Below, piece after piece: positions 8,805 through 18,514 of a stretch of 64,000 bases of DNA. The position numbers and the translations under genes are program-made. The stretch spans positions 62,001-126,000 of the forward strand of contig JANQOF010000015.1 of assembly GCA_028279215.1 (NCBI GenBank). Reading direction: 5' to 3'. The stretch comes from Pirellulales bacterium. GTDB lineage: Bacteria; Planctomycetota; Planctomycetia; Pirellulales; Lacipirellulaceae. The number at the start of each line of letters is the position of its first letter. Position 1 is the stretch's first letter. Below the pieces are notes generated by a model. That model was not told where the DNA came from. It was given only the letters and a program-made list of their open reading frames with translations, and made no database searches.

Positions 8805-9680
8805 TCACTCCTCATAAAAAAGAACAGAACGAATAAGCCGACGAGCAAGCAACACGCTGCCCATCAGAATGACGACTCGAATCGACTTAGGTTGTGGCAC
8901 CGCGATGGATGCCCTAGTAGCTGACAGATTGGCGGAGCCAAAATTGTCCTTCCAAATCTGGTAGAGCGCGGGATCGTTCAGCGAGTCGCGCCACACGGTG
9001 TAGTCTGCAAGGTTCACCGCGCCGTCCAGGTTGAAGTCACCCGACAGGGGCGACACTTCGGCGGCCGACAGGTTGTTCGGGAAGGCTTGGTTGCTGAAGG
9101 AGGGCGTAAATGCTAGGCCGACCCATCCATCGTTGTTTAGCGCGAGGGTCGTAATGCCGGATCGAGCCGTTGTCCATTCCACGGACAGTGACGACTCGGT
9201 GGTCGACAGGTGCCAGTAGCCGGCCGCCTGCCAACCTTCGCGGTAGCTATCGAGCGGGTCCACCGAGCTTGCGCCGTCCGAAGGCCCGGTGATAGCGACG
9301 CCATCTGTGCCGAACACAGTGAGGTCATCGAGTGCAAATGAACCATCATCGGCAAGGTCGTAGCCTAACCCATAGACGGTGACACCATACGTACCCGATG
9401 TACTTAACTTGGCAAACAATCGATCGTCATTAGATAATACAGCCCGCAGGGCGTCTTCCACGGTTGCGTTTCCATCCCAGCGATAGCCCCAAGCGAACGA
9501 CGGCGCGTTGGCGTCGCCGAGATTGTCGCCATCCCAATCGATCGCGACGCCGGTGCGATTTGAGCCGCTGCCCGTCCAGAACTCGATGTCGTTGAAGCTG
9601 AGTTCGGCTCCATAGGTCGCGCTCGCGACGCTGAGTAGCCAGCACACGGTCAACCAATCGCGGAAGCGGAATCGTCTCAT
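8805..9680 (-). CDS. Secreted protein with dockerin-like repeat and degenerate PEP-CTERM tail
   Basis: A 291-residue protein with a signal peptide (LTVCWLLSVASATYGAE). The body contains WTGSGSNRTGVAIDW and SFAWGYRWDG, a patterned beta-rich domain. At about 213-245, GDFNLDGAVNLADYTVWRD is a calcium-binding dockerin type I-like loop, common before PEP-CTERM tails in planctomycetes. The C-terminus VPQPKSIRVVILMGSVLLARR resembles a PEP-CTERM anchor with Gln in place of Glu. The start overlaps the stop of the DUF1559 gene by one base (TGATG pattern). The exact function is unknown. Confidence 0.8.
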   Translation of the reverse strand: MRRFRFRDWLTVCWLLSVASATYGAELSFNDIEFWTGSGSNRTGVAIDWDGDNLGDANAPSFAWGYRWDGNATVEDALRAVLSNDDRLFAKLSTSGTYGVTVYGLGYDLADDGSFALDDLTVFGTDGVAITGPSDGASSVDPLDSYREGWQAAGYWHLSTTESSLSVEWTTARSGITTLALNNDGWVGLAFTPSFSNQAFPNNLSAAEVSPLSGDFNLDGAVNLADYTVWRDSLNDPALYQIWKDNFGSANLSATRASIAVPQPKSIRVVILMGSVLLARRLIRSVLFYEE

Positions 9681-10522
9681 CAGCCGTCTCCTCCGGCACG
9701 GGTCAGCAATGCCGACAGTTCCGTGGGGGCAACCGAGTCGGCCAGAAATTCGACACGCGCGTCACAGAACACAACGAGCGCTCCCCCAGGATGCGGCGAA
9801 CCAATATCATTCCCAAGGCCCGAGTCGCCGTTGATGCGTGTCGACTTTTCTTGCGCAAACAGGGTATGGCCGTTGGCCCACTCGCATTCGCCTCCCTGAC
9901 GTCGGTGCAACATTTCAGCTACCGCGACGGTGTGCGAGGCGCCGTCGGAAATCGCCCGTAGCGGGGTTGGCTCCTCGTACACTAGTACCCCGAGAAATTC
10001 GTCGCGCAGTGTCTGTGTGGCCAAGAAATCGGGCTGTTCGTTGCCTGAACCTTCCACGCCGTAAATGCCGCCGTAGTCGCTAAAGCCGGCGCTGCGCCAT
10101 AGAGCGTAAGTCGATCGTACCGTGTTTGCAGGTGTACTGGGGCACAGATAGATGGGTAGCACTGTGCTCGCGGCAGGTCGATTTACAGGGTCGTAAGCCG
10201 GAAGCGACGTATCGATTGCATCGAAGAGTGCTGGCTGTTCCACGTGCGGGAGGATCGAGGTTTGCCACGAGGTGAACTTTGGCGGCAGCGAGGGCGGCGG
10301 CAACTTGCAGTCGACGCAGCCAATTGGAAGTGCGCCGATCGAATCCTCGTACACCAACAACGCGATGCCCACCTGACGCAGATTGTTTTGGCATTGGGCC
10401 CGTCGAGCCGCTTCGCGGGCTGCCTGCACCGCAGGCAGCAGCAGCGCGACCAGCGTGGCGATGATCGCCATCACCACCAACAGCTCGACCAGCGTGAGTG
10501 CACGACGCTTGTTCATCGCCAA
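9680..10522 (-). CDS. DUF1559 protein with type IV pilin-like N-terminus
   Basis: A 280-residue protein starting with a prepilin cleavage and methylation segment ([20 protein letters not shown]), with Glu at position 5 of the mature protein. The helix is followed by [21 protein letters not shown], the hallmark of the DUF1559/SBP_bac_10 family that is greatly expanded in planctomycetes. The C-terminal region carries [22 protein letters not shown], the usual family ending. It is likely processed by a prepilin peptidase and assembled or anchored at the inner membrane. It is the first gene after the cobalamin riboswitch, so B12 should repress it. Confidence 0.92.
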   Translation of the reverse strand: MAMNKRRALTLVELLVVMAIIATLVALLLPAVQAAREAARRAQCQNNLRQVGIALLVYEDSIGALPIGCVDCKLPPPSLPPKFTSWQTSILPHVEQPALFDAIDTSLPAYDPVNRPAASTVLPIYLCPSTPANTVRSTYALWRSAGFSDYGGIYGVEGSGNEQPDFLATQTLRDEFLGVLVYEEPTPLRAISDGASHTVAVAEMLHRRQGGECEWANGHTLFAQEKSTRINGDSGLGNDIGSPHPGGALVVFCDARVEFLADSVAPTELSALLTRAGGDG

Positions 10523-10647
10523 GAGTCAATCGCGCGCGGCGCACAGCGGGCTCGTTCGTCCGCGCAGGGCAAACGTTGCTCGGATGCGATTAGCGCTTCC
10601 TACCCACAGGAACTCGACGCGGTAACTGTCCCTCGCAGTTGTTCCGC

Positions 10648-10820
10648 ATGCCACGCATTGGTAGGTCTTCTGACTCCCGAGAATCGCGATTCGGCCTTCT
10701 CGCCCACACTGTGTGGACAATGGCTGATAGAGTCGAATCGCGTGACATCCCTCGGTCACAGCGGCGGGGCCGTCCCGGATTTACACCGGAGTTCCCTGTT
10801 GTGTCGGCCGACAAGAAGTA
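10648..10820 (-). ncRNA. Cobalamin (B12) riboswitch
   Basis: Read on the minus strand from about 10,820 downward: GTCGGCCGACAC, then AACAGGGAA, CTCCGGTGTAAATCCGGGAC, GGCCCCGCCGCTGTGAC, a variable arm, and finally GAGTCAGAAGACCTACC. These are the ordered conserved blocks of the AdoCbl/B12 riboswitch, including the B12 box and the terminal AGTCAGAAGACC element. It ends about 130 bases before the start of the DUF1559 gene at 10,522 and points into it. It should reduce expression of the DUF1559/dockerin/PEP-CTERM operon when cobalamin is plentiful. The boundaries are approximate. Confidence 0.95.
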
Positions 10821-10944
10821 GTTTGCACGACCGACCACCAACGCACGGGTAGCGAGATTACCCGATGAGCCGCTCGCTTGTCAAGCAGGTTGTCGCAATG
10901 CTATTGAACGTTAAAGAATAATTGCAACAACTGTCTCGAATTTT

Positions 10945-10990
10945 CTTTTCATCGCTTATCGGCTTATCGTTCATCGCTCATCGATCCCAG
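10945..10990. repeat. Degenerate ATCG-word tract overlapping a stop codon
   Basis: A quasi-periodic stretch of CATCGCTTATCGGCTTATCG-like words with a period of about 8-10 bases. It runs from outside the permease gene into its last six codons, so the final residues (MSDER) are encoded by the tract itself. It resembles the other short word tracts in this window, though with different words. Confidence 0.5.
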
Positions 10991-12193
10991 GCGGTAGCCA
11001 GCCAGCCTCAAAATCTCGCCCACGGTGTCTTTCGATACACTTCCCACTACCACCGCTTCGGGGGGATCAAGCGTGACGTGTGCCGCTCGAACGGCCGGGT
11101 CGCGATCTAACGCTTCCTCAATCGTGTTGACACAGGTGTGGCACTTCATGCCGGTGATCGGCACGGTGAGCGATGTTTCACCCACGAGCGGTTCCACCTC
11201 ACCTTCCGACCCAAGCCGCCTGGAGAGGTCGTTCACGGCGAACCATAGAATCAAGGCGATCAGCACCACGGCGCTCGCCACACCCCACCAAGTGGTGGGA
11301 TGTTCGTGAACATGGACGTGGCCGGTTGCGGGCGCGAGGACCTGATCAAACAGTAGCCCTGCACCCATACTGCCGACGACGATCGTTGCCAAATATACCA
11401 CCAGGGCACGACTGCCAATTGTCTTGCGAACGGCACCGATGGTGGCCGCGTTGGTAGCTGGACCGGCCATCAGGAACACCAGGGCGGCGCCAGTTGGTAA
11501 ACCGCCCGCAACGAGGGCCGCCGCGATGGGAACCGAGGCGGTGGCGCAAACGTACAGCGGCAACGAGATGGCTAGGGCAACGGACATCGCCGCCAAGCCG
11601 CCGTAAGCCGCCAGGCCGGTGAGCATCGAGTCGGGCACTGCGGCGTCGATGGCTGCCGAAAGCAGTACACCCACTACCAGCCAACCCCATATGGAGTGCA
11701 GAATCTCGAGCGTATGGTCAATCAACTCGCGCCACGAGCGCCGCCTTCCGTCGTCGCCGGACGTGGAATCGTGAATCGTGGGCAAGGCCTCGTCTTCGTC
11801 CATTACGGCATCGGTGATCCATCCTCCCACAATGCCCGTTACGAGCGCCGCAACGACTTTGAAGATGGCGAACGGCCACCCAAGCATGCCGGCGCTGACC
11901 ATGATGGAGTCGACACCGGTCTGCGGCGTGGAAATCAAGAATCCAACCGTCGCGCCGCGGCTTGCGTTCTCTTCGCGGAGTCCAACGGCAACCGGAATAA
12001 CACCACAGGAGCACAATGGTAGCGGCACGCCCAGCGACACCGCTTTGACCACACTCCACCGTCCACTTAGCTGCCGCCGCACGAAGTTCTTAGGCAACAA
12101 CACATGCATCAACCCGGCCACGAGCGCTCCAAACAGTAGCCAGGGCGCAAGTTCCACCGTGGTGAGCCAGGCGGATTGGAGGAAGGTCTGCAT
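10964..12193 (-). CDS. Permease (UPF0718/SO_0444 type) with C-terminal HMA domain
   Basis: A 409-residue membrane protein. The first about 300 residues are hydrophobic with repeated small-residue helices and the PLCSCGVIPVAVGLR segment typical of YraQ/SO_0444 permeases; the Cys-Ser-Cys pair probably takes part in metal or thiol chemistry. Two halves (about 10-130 and 160-310) look like an internal duplication. After one more helix near 290-310, the C-terminus (about 340-409) is a heavy-metal-associated domain with GMKCHTC. Relatives are linked to heavy-metal or arsenic efflux, so export of a soft metal is likely. The gene lies upstream of the riboswitch and should not be controlled by it. Confidence 0.85.
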   Translation of the reverse strand: MQTFLQSAWLTTVELAPWLLFGALVAGLMHVLLPKNFVRRQLSGRWSVVKAVSLGVPLPLCSCGVIPVAVGLREENASRGATVGFLISTPQTGVDSIMVSAGMLGWPFAIFKVVAALVTGIVGGWITDAVMDEDEALPTIHDSTSGDDGRRRSWRELIDHTLEILHSIWGWLVVGVLLSAAIDAAVPDSMLTGLAAYGGLAAMSVALAISLPLYVCATASVPIAAALVAGGLPTGAALVFLMAGPATNAATIGAVRKTIGSRALVVYLATIVVGSMGAGLLFDQVLAPATGHVHVHEHPTTWWGVASAVVLIALILWFAVNDLSRRLGSEGEVEPLVGETSLTVPITGMKCHTCVNTIEEALDRDPAVRAAHVTLDPPEAVVVGSVSKDTVGEILRLAGYRLGSMSDER

Positions 12194-12249
12194 GGTAGTT
12201 TCGGAGCTAAACGGTTGGTAGAGGTTTACCGTCGGGATAAAGTGGGAAC

Positions 12250-12280
12250 AAAAAAGCCCCGACCAAGCATGGCCGGGGCT
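12250..12280 (-). terminator. Intrinsic terminator of the sigma factor gene
   Basis: On the minus strand, AGCCCCGGCC and its near-complement form a 10-bp stem with one mismatch around a 6-base loop. A run of six Ts follows directly. It lies about 30 bases beyond the stop codon of the primary sigma factor gene, on the correct strand. Confidence 0.88.
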
Positions 12281-12310
12281 CTGGGTCGTTCATACTTGCG
12301 TATGCCCAAC

Positions 12311-13876
12311 TCAGTCCAAGAAGCCTAACAACTCGGCGCTGCGGCTGGGTTGTTGGAGCTTGCGGACCGCTTTGGCTTCGATTTGGCGGATACGCTCGCG
12401 GGTGACTTTAAAGATGTGTCCAACTTCTTCAAGGGTGTAGCTGTAGCCATCGCCCAGGCCGTAACGCAGCTTGATGATTTCGCGTTCGCGGTAGCTGAGC
12501 GTTTTCAGTACGGCCGTGATGCGATTGCGAAGCATCTCTTGAGCAGCGCCAATCGCGGGGCTTTCAGCACCGCCGTCGGGCAGCAGGTCGCCGAAGTGGC
12601 TGTCCTCGCTGTTGCCGACCGGGCGGTCGAGGCTAATCGGGTAGCGGCTCATCGCTAACACGCGGCGGGCCTCTTCAATCGTACAGTCGGCTGCCCGGGC
12701 GGTTTCTTCGAGCGTCGGCTCGCGACCCAAGCGTTGCAGCAGCATCCGCGAGACGTTCCGTACGCGGCTCATAGTTTCGACCATGTGCACGGGAATGCGA
12801 ATCGTGCGACTTTGATCGGCTACGGCGCGGGTTATTGCCTGACGAATCCACCACGTGGCATAAGTGCAAAACTTGAAGCCGCGCCGGTATTCGAACTTGT
12901 CGACCGCACGCATCAACCCGGCGTTGCCTTCCTGGATGAGATCCAGGAACGACAGGCCGCGGTTGCGATACTTCTTGGCAATCGAAACCACCAATCGCAG
13001 GTTACCTTCCGATAGACCACGCTTGGCACGTTGGTAGCGAGCGTAAACCTCGCGGAGGTCGCGCACTCGACGTCGGAGGCTAGTAGGCGTTTCCTGCAGC
13101 GAACGCAGGATGTTGCGGTACTCAACCAGCACCGGCTTCCGCTCACTCATCGGGCGGCGTTCTTTCTTCATCTTTTCGACTTGAGCCTGCAACTGATCGA
13201 TTCGCTCGCTGAACTGTGCCAGCGTGTCGATCATCGGCTCGATCCGCTGGGTCCGTAGGCCCAGTTCCTCGACCAAAATCACGGCCCGGCAGCGGCGACG
13301 ACTCAGTCGCTTCCACGCGGCACGGCGTTCGCCGGTCTTATACGACTTGCTGGTGGCGATGCGATAGTCGTCGGCATTTTGCTCGAGCAACGTTTCGAGC
13401 GTCCGCAAATTGTGCGGCATGCGGCCCATAATCTGCTCTTTTTCGAGCCGGTCGGTCACCGAGACCTGCACGGTGCGGTCGAATGGCAGCTCGCCGCGAT
13501 GCACGCGGTTGAGCACTTTCACAGCGTTTCGAATTACGTAGTCGCAGGCCAGCAGCTTGCGACGGAATGCGGCCCTGGTGTTTTCGATGCGACGTGCGAG
13601 CGAAATTTCTTCCTTCCGCGTAAGCAGTGGGATTTCGCCCATTTGCGTCAGATACATACGTACCGGATCGTCCGACCACGATTCGTTATCACCGCCTTCC
13701 AGCAAGCCCTCTTCGTCGTTGTCATCGTTATCCTCGAGATTGCTGGCGGCATCGACATTTACTTCATCATCGTCGCCGTCTTTGCTCGTCACCAAATGCC
13801 CCGCCAACTGACTCACGTCGTCGGTGGACACTTCGGCGTCGTCTTCGAGCGTATGATCAAGCAGTGTATCGTACAA
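12311..13876 (-). CDS. rpoD: RNA polymerase primary sigma factor (sigma-70)
   Basis: A 521-residue sigma-70 protein. Region 1.2 ([21 protein letters not shown]) lies near residue 70. A long non-conserved region follows, then region 2 ([19 protein letters not shown] and the [10 protein letters not shown] promoter-melting segment), region 3 and region 4 ([20 protein letters not shown]) near the end. The N-terminus is short and strongly acidic (runs of Asp/Glu at 20-65). The start is TTG, supported by an AGGAG site 8 bases upstream; no better ATG lies before the conserved region. It ends in a clear terminator at 12,250-12,280. It is very likely the housekeeping sigma factor. Confidence 0.96.
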   Translation of the reverse strand: MYDTLLDHTLEDDAEVSTDDVSQLAGHLVTSKDGDDDEVNVDAASNLEDNDDNDEEGLLEGGDNESWSDDPVRMYLTQMGEIPLLTRKEEISLARRIENTRAAFRRKLLACDYVIRNAVKVLNRVHRGELPFDRTVQVSVTDRLEKEQIMGRMPHNLRTLETLLEQNADDYRIATSKSYKTGERRAAWKRLSRRRCRAVILVEELGLRTQRIEPMIDTLAQFSERIDQLQAQVEKMKKERRPMSERKPVLVEYRNILRSLQETPTSLRRRVRDLREVYARYQRAKRGLSEGNLRLVVSIAKKYRNRGLSFLDLIQEGNAGLMRAVDKFEYRRGFKFCTYATWWIRQAITRAVADQSRTIRIPVHMVETMSRVRNVSRMLLQRLGREPTLEETARAADCTIEEARRVLAMSRYPISLDRPVGNSEDSHFGDLLPDGGAESPAIGAAQEMLRNRITAVLKTLSYREREIIKLRYGLGDGYSYTLEEVGHIFKVTRERIRQIEAKAVRKLQQPSRSAELLGFLD

Positions 13877-14810
13877 AGTTCAGGCTCCTACCGTTAACTT
13901 AAGCAAATGAATAGGTGACAACCTAACCGCTACAAATGTCAGTCGGTTGACGGAAACGATCAACGATTCTACGAATGCAGGGGCACTTCGCGGACGTAGA
14001 CCGGCTGTTTTCGTACGGGACGAAATAGGATGTTCAACCAAATCTGTGGGTAACACCCAATTTTAACACCAAGCACCTGGCGGGAAGTCCGCGGCAGGCA
14101 TTTGGAAAGAACTTCCATTAGGGAAAACATTTGCACCTCTACCGCTTAAACCAAAGGTGGGCAATTCGTTGCCATCGAAAACCGCGAACGGACCTGATCC
14201 GACGCAGACTCCCTGGCAAGAAAACATGGTTATTGATACTGCTCAGGCAACTTTTTTCTTCCGAAGATGCCCGCCGATCAAACATTCCTTAATACCTGTA
14301 ACAGGCAACGTTGGCACCTGCAAAATCGGCGGGAAATGCGGTCGACAAACACCTCGGCATTCTCAACGCAACGCCTGGGCAGCAGCGGCGGCGAGTTTAC
14401 CCCATACTCCTAAAATCCGCTCAACTGATTGGTACGAGCAACAACGGACGGTTGCCGCGAGCCTGCATAAAAGAATGGCTCCGCGAGATAACTCAACATC
14501 ATCCACTGGTTTCGATTTCGTGACCCAATCCAATCAGCCCTATCAGCTCATCCACTTCAATGGCTTCGTCCTTGAATACCGCAACGCGGTCAATCGGGCT
14601 GGTCCGGCGCGAGGTAACTCCCGTTCGCCCGCACGCTCGGCCCTATAATTGTAAACACCCACGCAACTCGGTCCATAGGCAATCTGCCAAAAAGCAACTA
14701 CATTCAGAGGAATTCCTTCCGGGCGTCAGCCCACCGGCAAGTGGGTACCTGTGTCTGCCAGATCGGCGGGGAACGTCTGCTTCCGAACGCAAACCGCACT
14801 ACCGAACCTC
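13877..14810. other. Long intergenic region upstream of rpoD
   Basis: About 930 bases between two divergent genes. Open frames here, the longest at 14,157-14,648, give low-complexity translations without family features, so I call none. It must hold the rpoD promoter and leader. Two similar short stretches, AAAATCGGCGGGAAATGCGG (about 14,321) and AGATCGGCGGGGAACGTCTG (about 14,760), are the only internal similarity I noticed. No tRNA or known small RNA was recognised. Confidence 0.4.
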
Positions 14811-15353
14811 ATGGCTGCAAAGTACTTAGTGACATGCGTCCGCTGTGGAGATCAGGTTGCTGCTTCAGTGCATCAAGCCGGCTCTACGGTTCAATGCCAA
14901 TGCGGAGAGCAAGTTGTCGTTCCACCGTTGCGCAAGTTAAAGCTGCTGCCTCCCGCGGAAACCCCGACTAATTCGCGAAGCACCCAGTGGTCCTCCCGCC
15001 AATCGATTGCCGTATGTGGTTCCAGCCTGACTTTGGGGCTCTTGCTCTGGGCCGCCTACTTGTGGACAACCGAGCCAGAACCGCTGCAGTTTCCGGAGCA
15101 GAACTACGCTAAGAGTGTTGAAAACCTAGTCGTAAACGGCACGCCTTTGGACTTCTGGCAGTCTTGGGTGGCCAATCGCGACGCCCTCATGGAGGACGGA
15201 TTCCAGGAAATCGCGTTGCCTCAAGCAGTGGCTGTCGATGCGTACATCAGCCAACGACAATTCCAGCGCAATGTACTGCTCGCGATTGCCGGCGGTTTCG
15301 CGGTTCTTACCGGCATTACCTGGGCAGTTTGGCCGACACGAAAGATGGTTTGA
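14811..15353 (+). CDS. Zinc-ribbon membrane protein, planctomycete hypothetical
   Basis: A 180-residue protein. The N-terminus has a paired cysteine pattern, CVRCG (Cys9, Cys12) and CQCG (Cys29, Cys31), followed by VVVPPLRKL, a small metal-binding module common in planctomycete membrane proteins. Transmembrane helices lie at about 63-82 and 155-173, with a soluble loop between them. ATG at 14,811 was chosen because it starts directly before the module; the frame is open upstream without conserved sequence. The function is unknown. Confidence 0.75.
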   Translation: MAAKYLVTCVRCGDQVAASVHQAGSTVQCQCGEQVVVPPLRKLKLLPPAETPTNSRSTQWSSRQSIAVCGSSLTLGLLLWAAYLWTTEPEPLQFPEQNYAKSVENLVVNGTPLDFWQSWVANRDALMEDGFQEIALPQAVAVDAYISQRQFQRNVLLAIAGGFAVLTGITWAVWPTRKMV

Positions 15354-15370
15354 TCGCGCAGCAAAGCGCT

Positions 15371-16669
15371 CTAGTTCGAATAGCCTAGCTGCATGGACCA
15401 TTCCGATGTGGGGACTTGCTCCCAGCGTCCGACAAGTCCTTGCCGTATAGCGAGTTGAGTGGGTGAATCGCTGCCAGTCGGCATGGTTAACTGAAGCCTT
15501 CGCCACCAACCGATCGCCACGACTCGAACCAGACCACCAGCTTCGCCTGCTTGGAACTTGCGATACCTGCCGAGTGCAGGGTAGCGCTCGATGAGTCTCG
15601 CGACCAAGGTGTTCGATTGGTCGACCGATGGCAGCCGGCGGCACGCCTCACACACTCCGCCCCCGAGCACTTTTGGGCTGACTGCTTGCCCGCAAGCAGC
15701 GCAGGTGGCTGTCTCGCTGGTCAAGAGCTTGTCGCCGCTTTGTGGACATGTGGTTATCAGGCGAGGATCGACCTTCTTACCAGTCACAGCACAAGTGATG
15801 CGCTCGCAGTCCAGAACTCGGGCACCAGACTCTTCGCATCTTTCGATGGCGTCGGCCGCAACGATCCGCCCATCGTCGATTGCCGCCAAATGAAATGTTT
15901 CGCTTCCCGTGGCCGCGCAGCGAAACGGCGGCGCCACCAAGGTAGTGGTCCAATCGTCGAAAGAAGTGCGGGCGCACTGTTCGCCAATGCCAAACTGCAC
16001 AGCGCCCTCGGCACGCTTGGCAACCACCAGCGTCACGGCGATGAATCGATCGTCTTCCAACGCAGCGTTCTCTATCACCGAAGCGATTCGCTTGCGGCCC
16101 ATGGAGGTCGCCTGGACATCGAGCGGCACCACATCGGCGAGGTGCAAATTGGCCAAAGTCGATTCCGACACATGCTCGCCTGATGCATCGTAGTATGCGT
16201 GTTCAACCTGGGCTGGGTTGGTAACGCTGAGTTGTGTCACTTGCAAGAAAGGCACTTCGGTGAGACGGCACCCCGCGAGTTGGGCTTGTCCATCTTCGAC
16301 CTGATATGCGTCGAACAGGCGATTGGAAAACTCGTGGACCGACTCGGGTTGTCGTGCAGGGCGGACCAGCACCGCTCCGTGCTCGATGTCGACCAGGTTC
16401 CACAGCCACCGCGCACCTTCGATGCCCGCGACTGCCCGCCGCGGTGGATCGTGAAGGGCGCTGCCGGCGACTGCCACCTTCACGTGATACGGCTTCGGCC
16501 AGGCAGGGTGCTGACGATGGTCGAACTCCAAGTTCAACAGGCCGCCTTCTAGGTGGTGGGCTACGCCAATCGTATCGGCCACAAACGTCAGAAACGCGGC
16601 CAGTGACTCACGATGCGCCGCACTCTCGGCAGGCGTCGGATCGTTGGCGGTACTGGTGGATACATTCAT
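15371..16669 (-). CDS. Hypothetical protein with Cys-rich ribbon
   Basis: A 432-residue soluble protein of no recognised family. The central part (about 285-350) has paired cysteines: CAVTGKKV, TTCPQSGDKL, CAACGQ and CEACRRL, suggesting two zinc-ribbon knuckles. The N-terminal part is mixed alpha/beta and includes HPAWPKPYHVKVAVAG. The C-terminal 80 residues have aromatic strands (WWRRLQLTMP). It converges on the zinc-ribbon membrane protein gene with a 17-base gap. It is probably restricted to planctomycetes; I cannot assign a role. Confidence 0.65.
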   Translation of the reverse strand: MNVSTSTANDPTPAESAAHRESLAAFLTFVADTIGVAHHLEGGLLNLEFDHRQHPAWPKPYHVKVAVAGSALHDPPRRAVAGIEGARWLWNLVDIEHGAVLVRPARQPESVHEFSNRLFDAYQVEDGQAQLAGCRLTEVPFLQVTQLSVTNPAQVEHAYYDASGEHVSESTLANLHLADVVPLDVQATSMGRKRIASVIENAALEDDRFIAVTLVVAKRAEGAVQFGIGEQCARTSFDDWTTTLVAPPFRCAATGSETFHLAAIDDGRIVAADAIERCEESGARVLDCERITCAVTGKKVDPRLITTCPQSGDKLLTSETATCAACGQAVSPKVLGGGVCEACRRLPSVDQSNTLVARLIERYPALGRYRKFQAGEAGGLVRVVAIGWWRRLQLTMPTGSDSPTQLAIRQGLVGRWEQVPTSEWSMQLGYSN

Positions 16670-16680
16670 GGCAATCGGAA

Positions 16681-16745
16681 TAATGATCTCTGACTTATGA
16701 TTGGGATTGGGTTATCTCATCAATCAGAAATCATCAATCGAAAGG
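16681..16745. repeat. Degenerate ATCAATC/GATTGGG word tract
   Basis: Short related words (ATTGGGATTGGG on one side, ATCAATCAGAAATCATCAATC-like on the other) form an imperfect inverted arrangement between the hypothetical gene and the methyltransferase gene. It is one of several such tracts in the window and has no coding potential. Confidence 0.45.
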
Positions 16746-16750
16746 GTCGC

Positions 16751-17533
16751 TCACACCTTATTCAACACGTAGACGACATCTTCGGTTTCGGGGACGACTT
16801 CGATAGGGCGACTGATATTGTAAGCGAAGTCGTAGGTTGCCACGACGCGAAGCTCGGGCACCTTACAGAACAGATCGACCATATGCTGGGCCGTGTAGAT
16901 TCGAAAATCGGCACAATTTACCAGTCGAAACGAGCGGGTGGGGGTATAAACGTCAAAACTCATCCTCACCCGCTCGACGCGCTTTCGGCGGTTGTGCTCG
17001 ATGGTCCACAAACGCGACAGAACCGACAAATTCCCTCGCCTGGCCGCCCATTGCTCCTCATCCATCGGCTCACCGCGGGTGGGTGTCAGATGCAGTCCCA
17101 GCATATAGAGCCCACCTTTTCGCAGCGCGGCCGCAATGCACTTTAGGTGCCGTATGGCATGGTCTTCGCTCGGCAAGTGACGAAACGTATTGATCATGTT
17201 GAAGGCGGCGTCGAACTTCTTGTGGACGCGGAAGTCGCACATGTCGCCCACCTCGGCCGTGCGACCAAACCCATGCTTCTCCAGTCGGTCGTTGCAGTAC
17301 TCGACCGCCGGCGCGGCTAGGTCGTTGCCCGCTACTTCGTAGCCGGCCTTCGCCAAGCGATACATGAGCCGCCCGGTACCGCACCCTGGCTCGAATAGCC
17401 TGCGGACGTTTCCGTCGCCATACTTCGCCAGGCAAGCCTGTAAGAAATCCAACTCCGCCGCCCAATCCGATCCGAATACTAGATCGTAGTACTTGGGGTA
17501 GTTGTACAGATCGTCTTCAATGATCTCTTGCAT
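16751..17533 (-). CDS. Class I SAM-dependent methyltransferase
   Basis: A 260-residue protein. Motif I is RRLFEPGCGTGRLMYRLAK (about 38-56), with acidic residues after strand 2 (GNDLAAPAVEYCNDRL) and FDAAFNMINTFRHL as the strand-4 motif, a standard seven-strand methyltransferase. It begins with MQEIIEDDLYNYPKYYDLVF, the usual N-terminus of this group, and for that reason ATG at 17,533 was preferred over the longer frame to 17,632. The substrate is unknown. It is downstream of the AraC gene on the same strand, with a gap of about 100 bases. Confidence 0.87.
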   Translation of the reverse strand: MQEIIEDDLYNYPKYYDLVFGSDWAAELDFLQACLAKYGDGNVRRLFEPGCGTGRLMYRLAKAGYEVAGNDLAAPAVEYCNDRLEKHGFGRTAEVGDMCDFRVHKKFDAAFNMINTFRHLPSEDHAIRHLKCIAAALRKGGLYMLGLHLTPTRGEPMDEEQWAARRGNLSVLSRLWTIEHNRRKRVERVRMSFDVYTPTRSFRLVNCADFRIYTAQHMVDLFCKVPELRVVATYDFAYNISRPIEVVPETEDVVYVLNKV

Positions 17534-17635
17534 TGGGAGATTTTGACTGCTCTGGTGGTTTGTTCGTTGCGGCGGTAGTTGCGAGGACAACGGAGGCGAC
17601 AGACTCAACTCATCGCGGAGATGACTGAGCAAGCA

Positions 17636-18514
17636 TCAATTGGAACGCCCAATAATGGAGCGTTGACGATACTCACGTGGCGACACGCCAAAATGGCTGC
17701 GGAATTGCCTGGCAAAGTAATTGCTGTCGTTGAATCCCACGCCGTAAGCGATATCGGTGATGCTGTCGTCTGTTTGGCGGAGTCGTCTTGCGGCGTGCGT
17801 GACGCGTAGCTGGATCAAATAGGCAATCGGTGTGCATCCCATGGCCGATTCGAATGCCCGCAAGAAGCTACGCTTCGACATCTTTGCCATGTTCACCAAC
17901 TCTTCGAGTTGCATGGGCTGGGTATATCGCGTCTCGATGTGTGTGATGCTCTTGGCAATACGCAACAATGCCCGCGAGTCGGCATTGTTCGATTGGCTGT
18001 AACACCGCGACAGGTAACCGACCAGTTGCATGAAGGTAGCTGTTGCCATGAAGCGATAACCGGGTGTTCGCGATTGGAGCTCGTCGTCGAGTTGGTCGAC
18101 GTAACCGGTTGCTACCGCCAGCTCGGTTGGCGTGAGTCGCAGCCGACTGTTGAACTGGTGCCGCTTTCGCCAAGCGGGCTCGAGTCGCAGCAGCGCGTGA
18201 TAGCCAGGCAAAGAGGGTAAGTCCATCAGCTCAAGCGGCAGTGCGTCGTGGTCAAACAGCACATTGATCAGCCGCAGCCGATCCATATTCAAGTAGTCGT
18301 GCGGTCGCGAACCACCGATGGCGAACACATCGCCGGTGCTGAGTTGCCACGAGTCTTCGCCCGCTATGTGTAGTCCCTGCCCGCCGGTGATGAGCACGAT
18401 TTCCATGAACTCGTGGGCGTGCAGGCCAAACGGCTGTTGAGGATCGCGGCGTTCGACAGCGATCGGAAATCCATCGATATGGAACCAATCGTCTTTCTTG
18501 AGAGTGCGAACCAT
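17636..18514 (-). CDS. AraC-family transcriptional regulator, probable rhamnose regulator
   Basis: A 292-residue regulator with an N-terminal cupin-like sensor domain ([20 protein letters not shown]) and a C-terminal double helix-turn-helix. The DNA-binding part includes [20 protein letters not shown] and the signature [20 protein letters not shown]. It is transcribed divergently from rhaA, with about 200 bases between the starts, the usual arrangement for RhaR/RhaS-type activators. L-rhamnose or a related sugar as effector is inferred from this position. ATG at 18,514 gives the family N-terminus. Confidence 0.87.
   Translation of the reverse strand: MVRTLKKDDWFHIDGFPIAVERRDPQQPFGLHAHEFMEIVLITGGQGLHIAGEDSWQLSTGDVFAIGGSRPHDYLNMDRLRLINVLFDHDALPLELMDLPSLPGYHALLRLEPAWRKRHQFNSRLRLTPTELAVATGYVDQLDDELQSRTPGYRFMATATFMQLVGYLSRCYSQSNNADSRALLRIAKSITHIETRYTQPMQLEELVNMAKMSKRSFLRAFESAMGCTPIAYLIQLRVTHAARRLRQTDDSITDIAYGVGFNDSNYFARQFRSHFGVSPREYRQRSIIGRSN

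Noticed and set aside
14157..14648. 163-codon frame in the intergenic region upstream of rpoD
   Set aside because: The composition is not protein-like (Ser/Arg/Pro/Thr-rich), there is no ribosome site and no motif.
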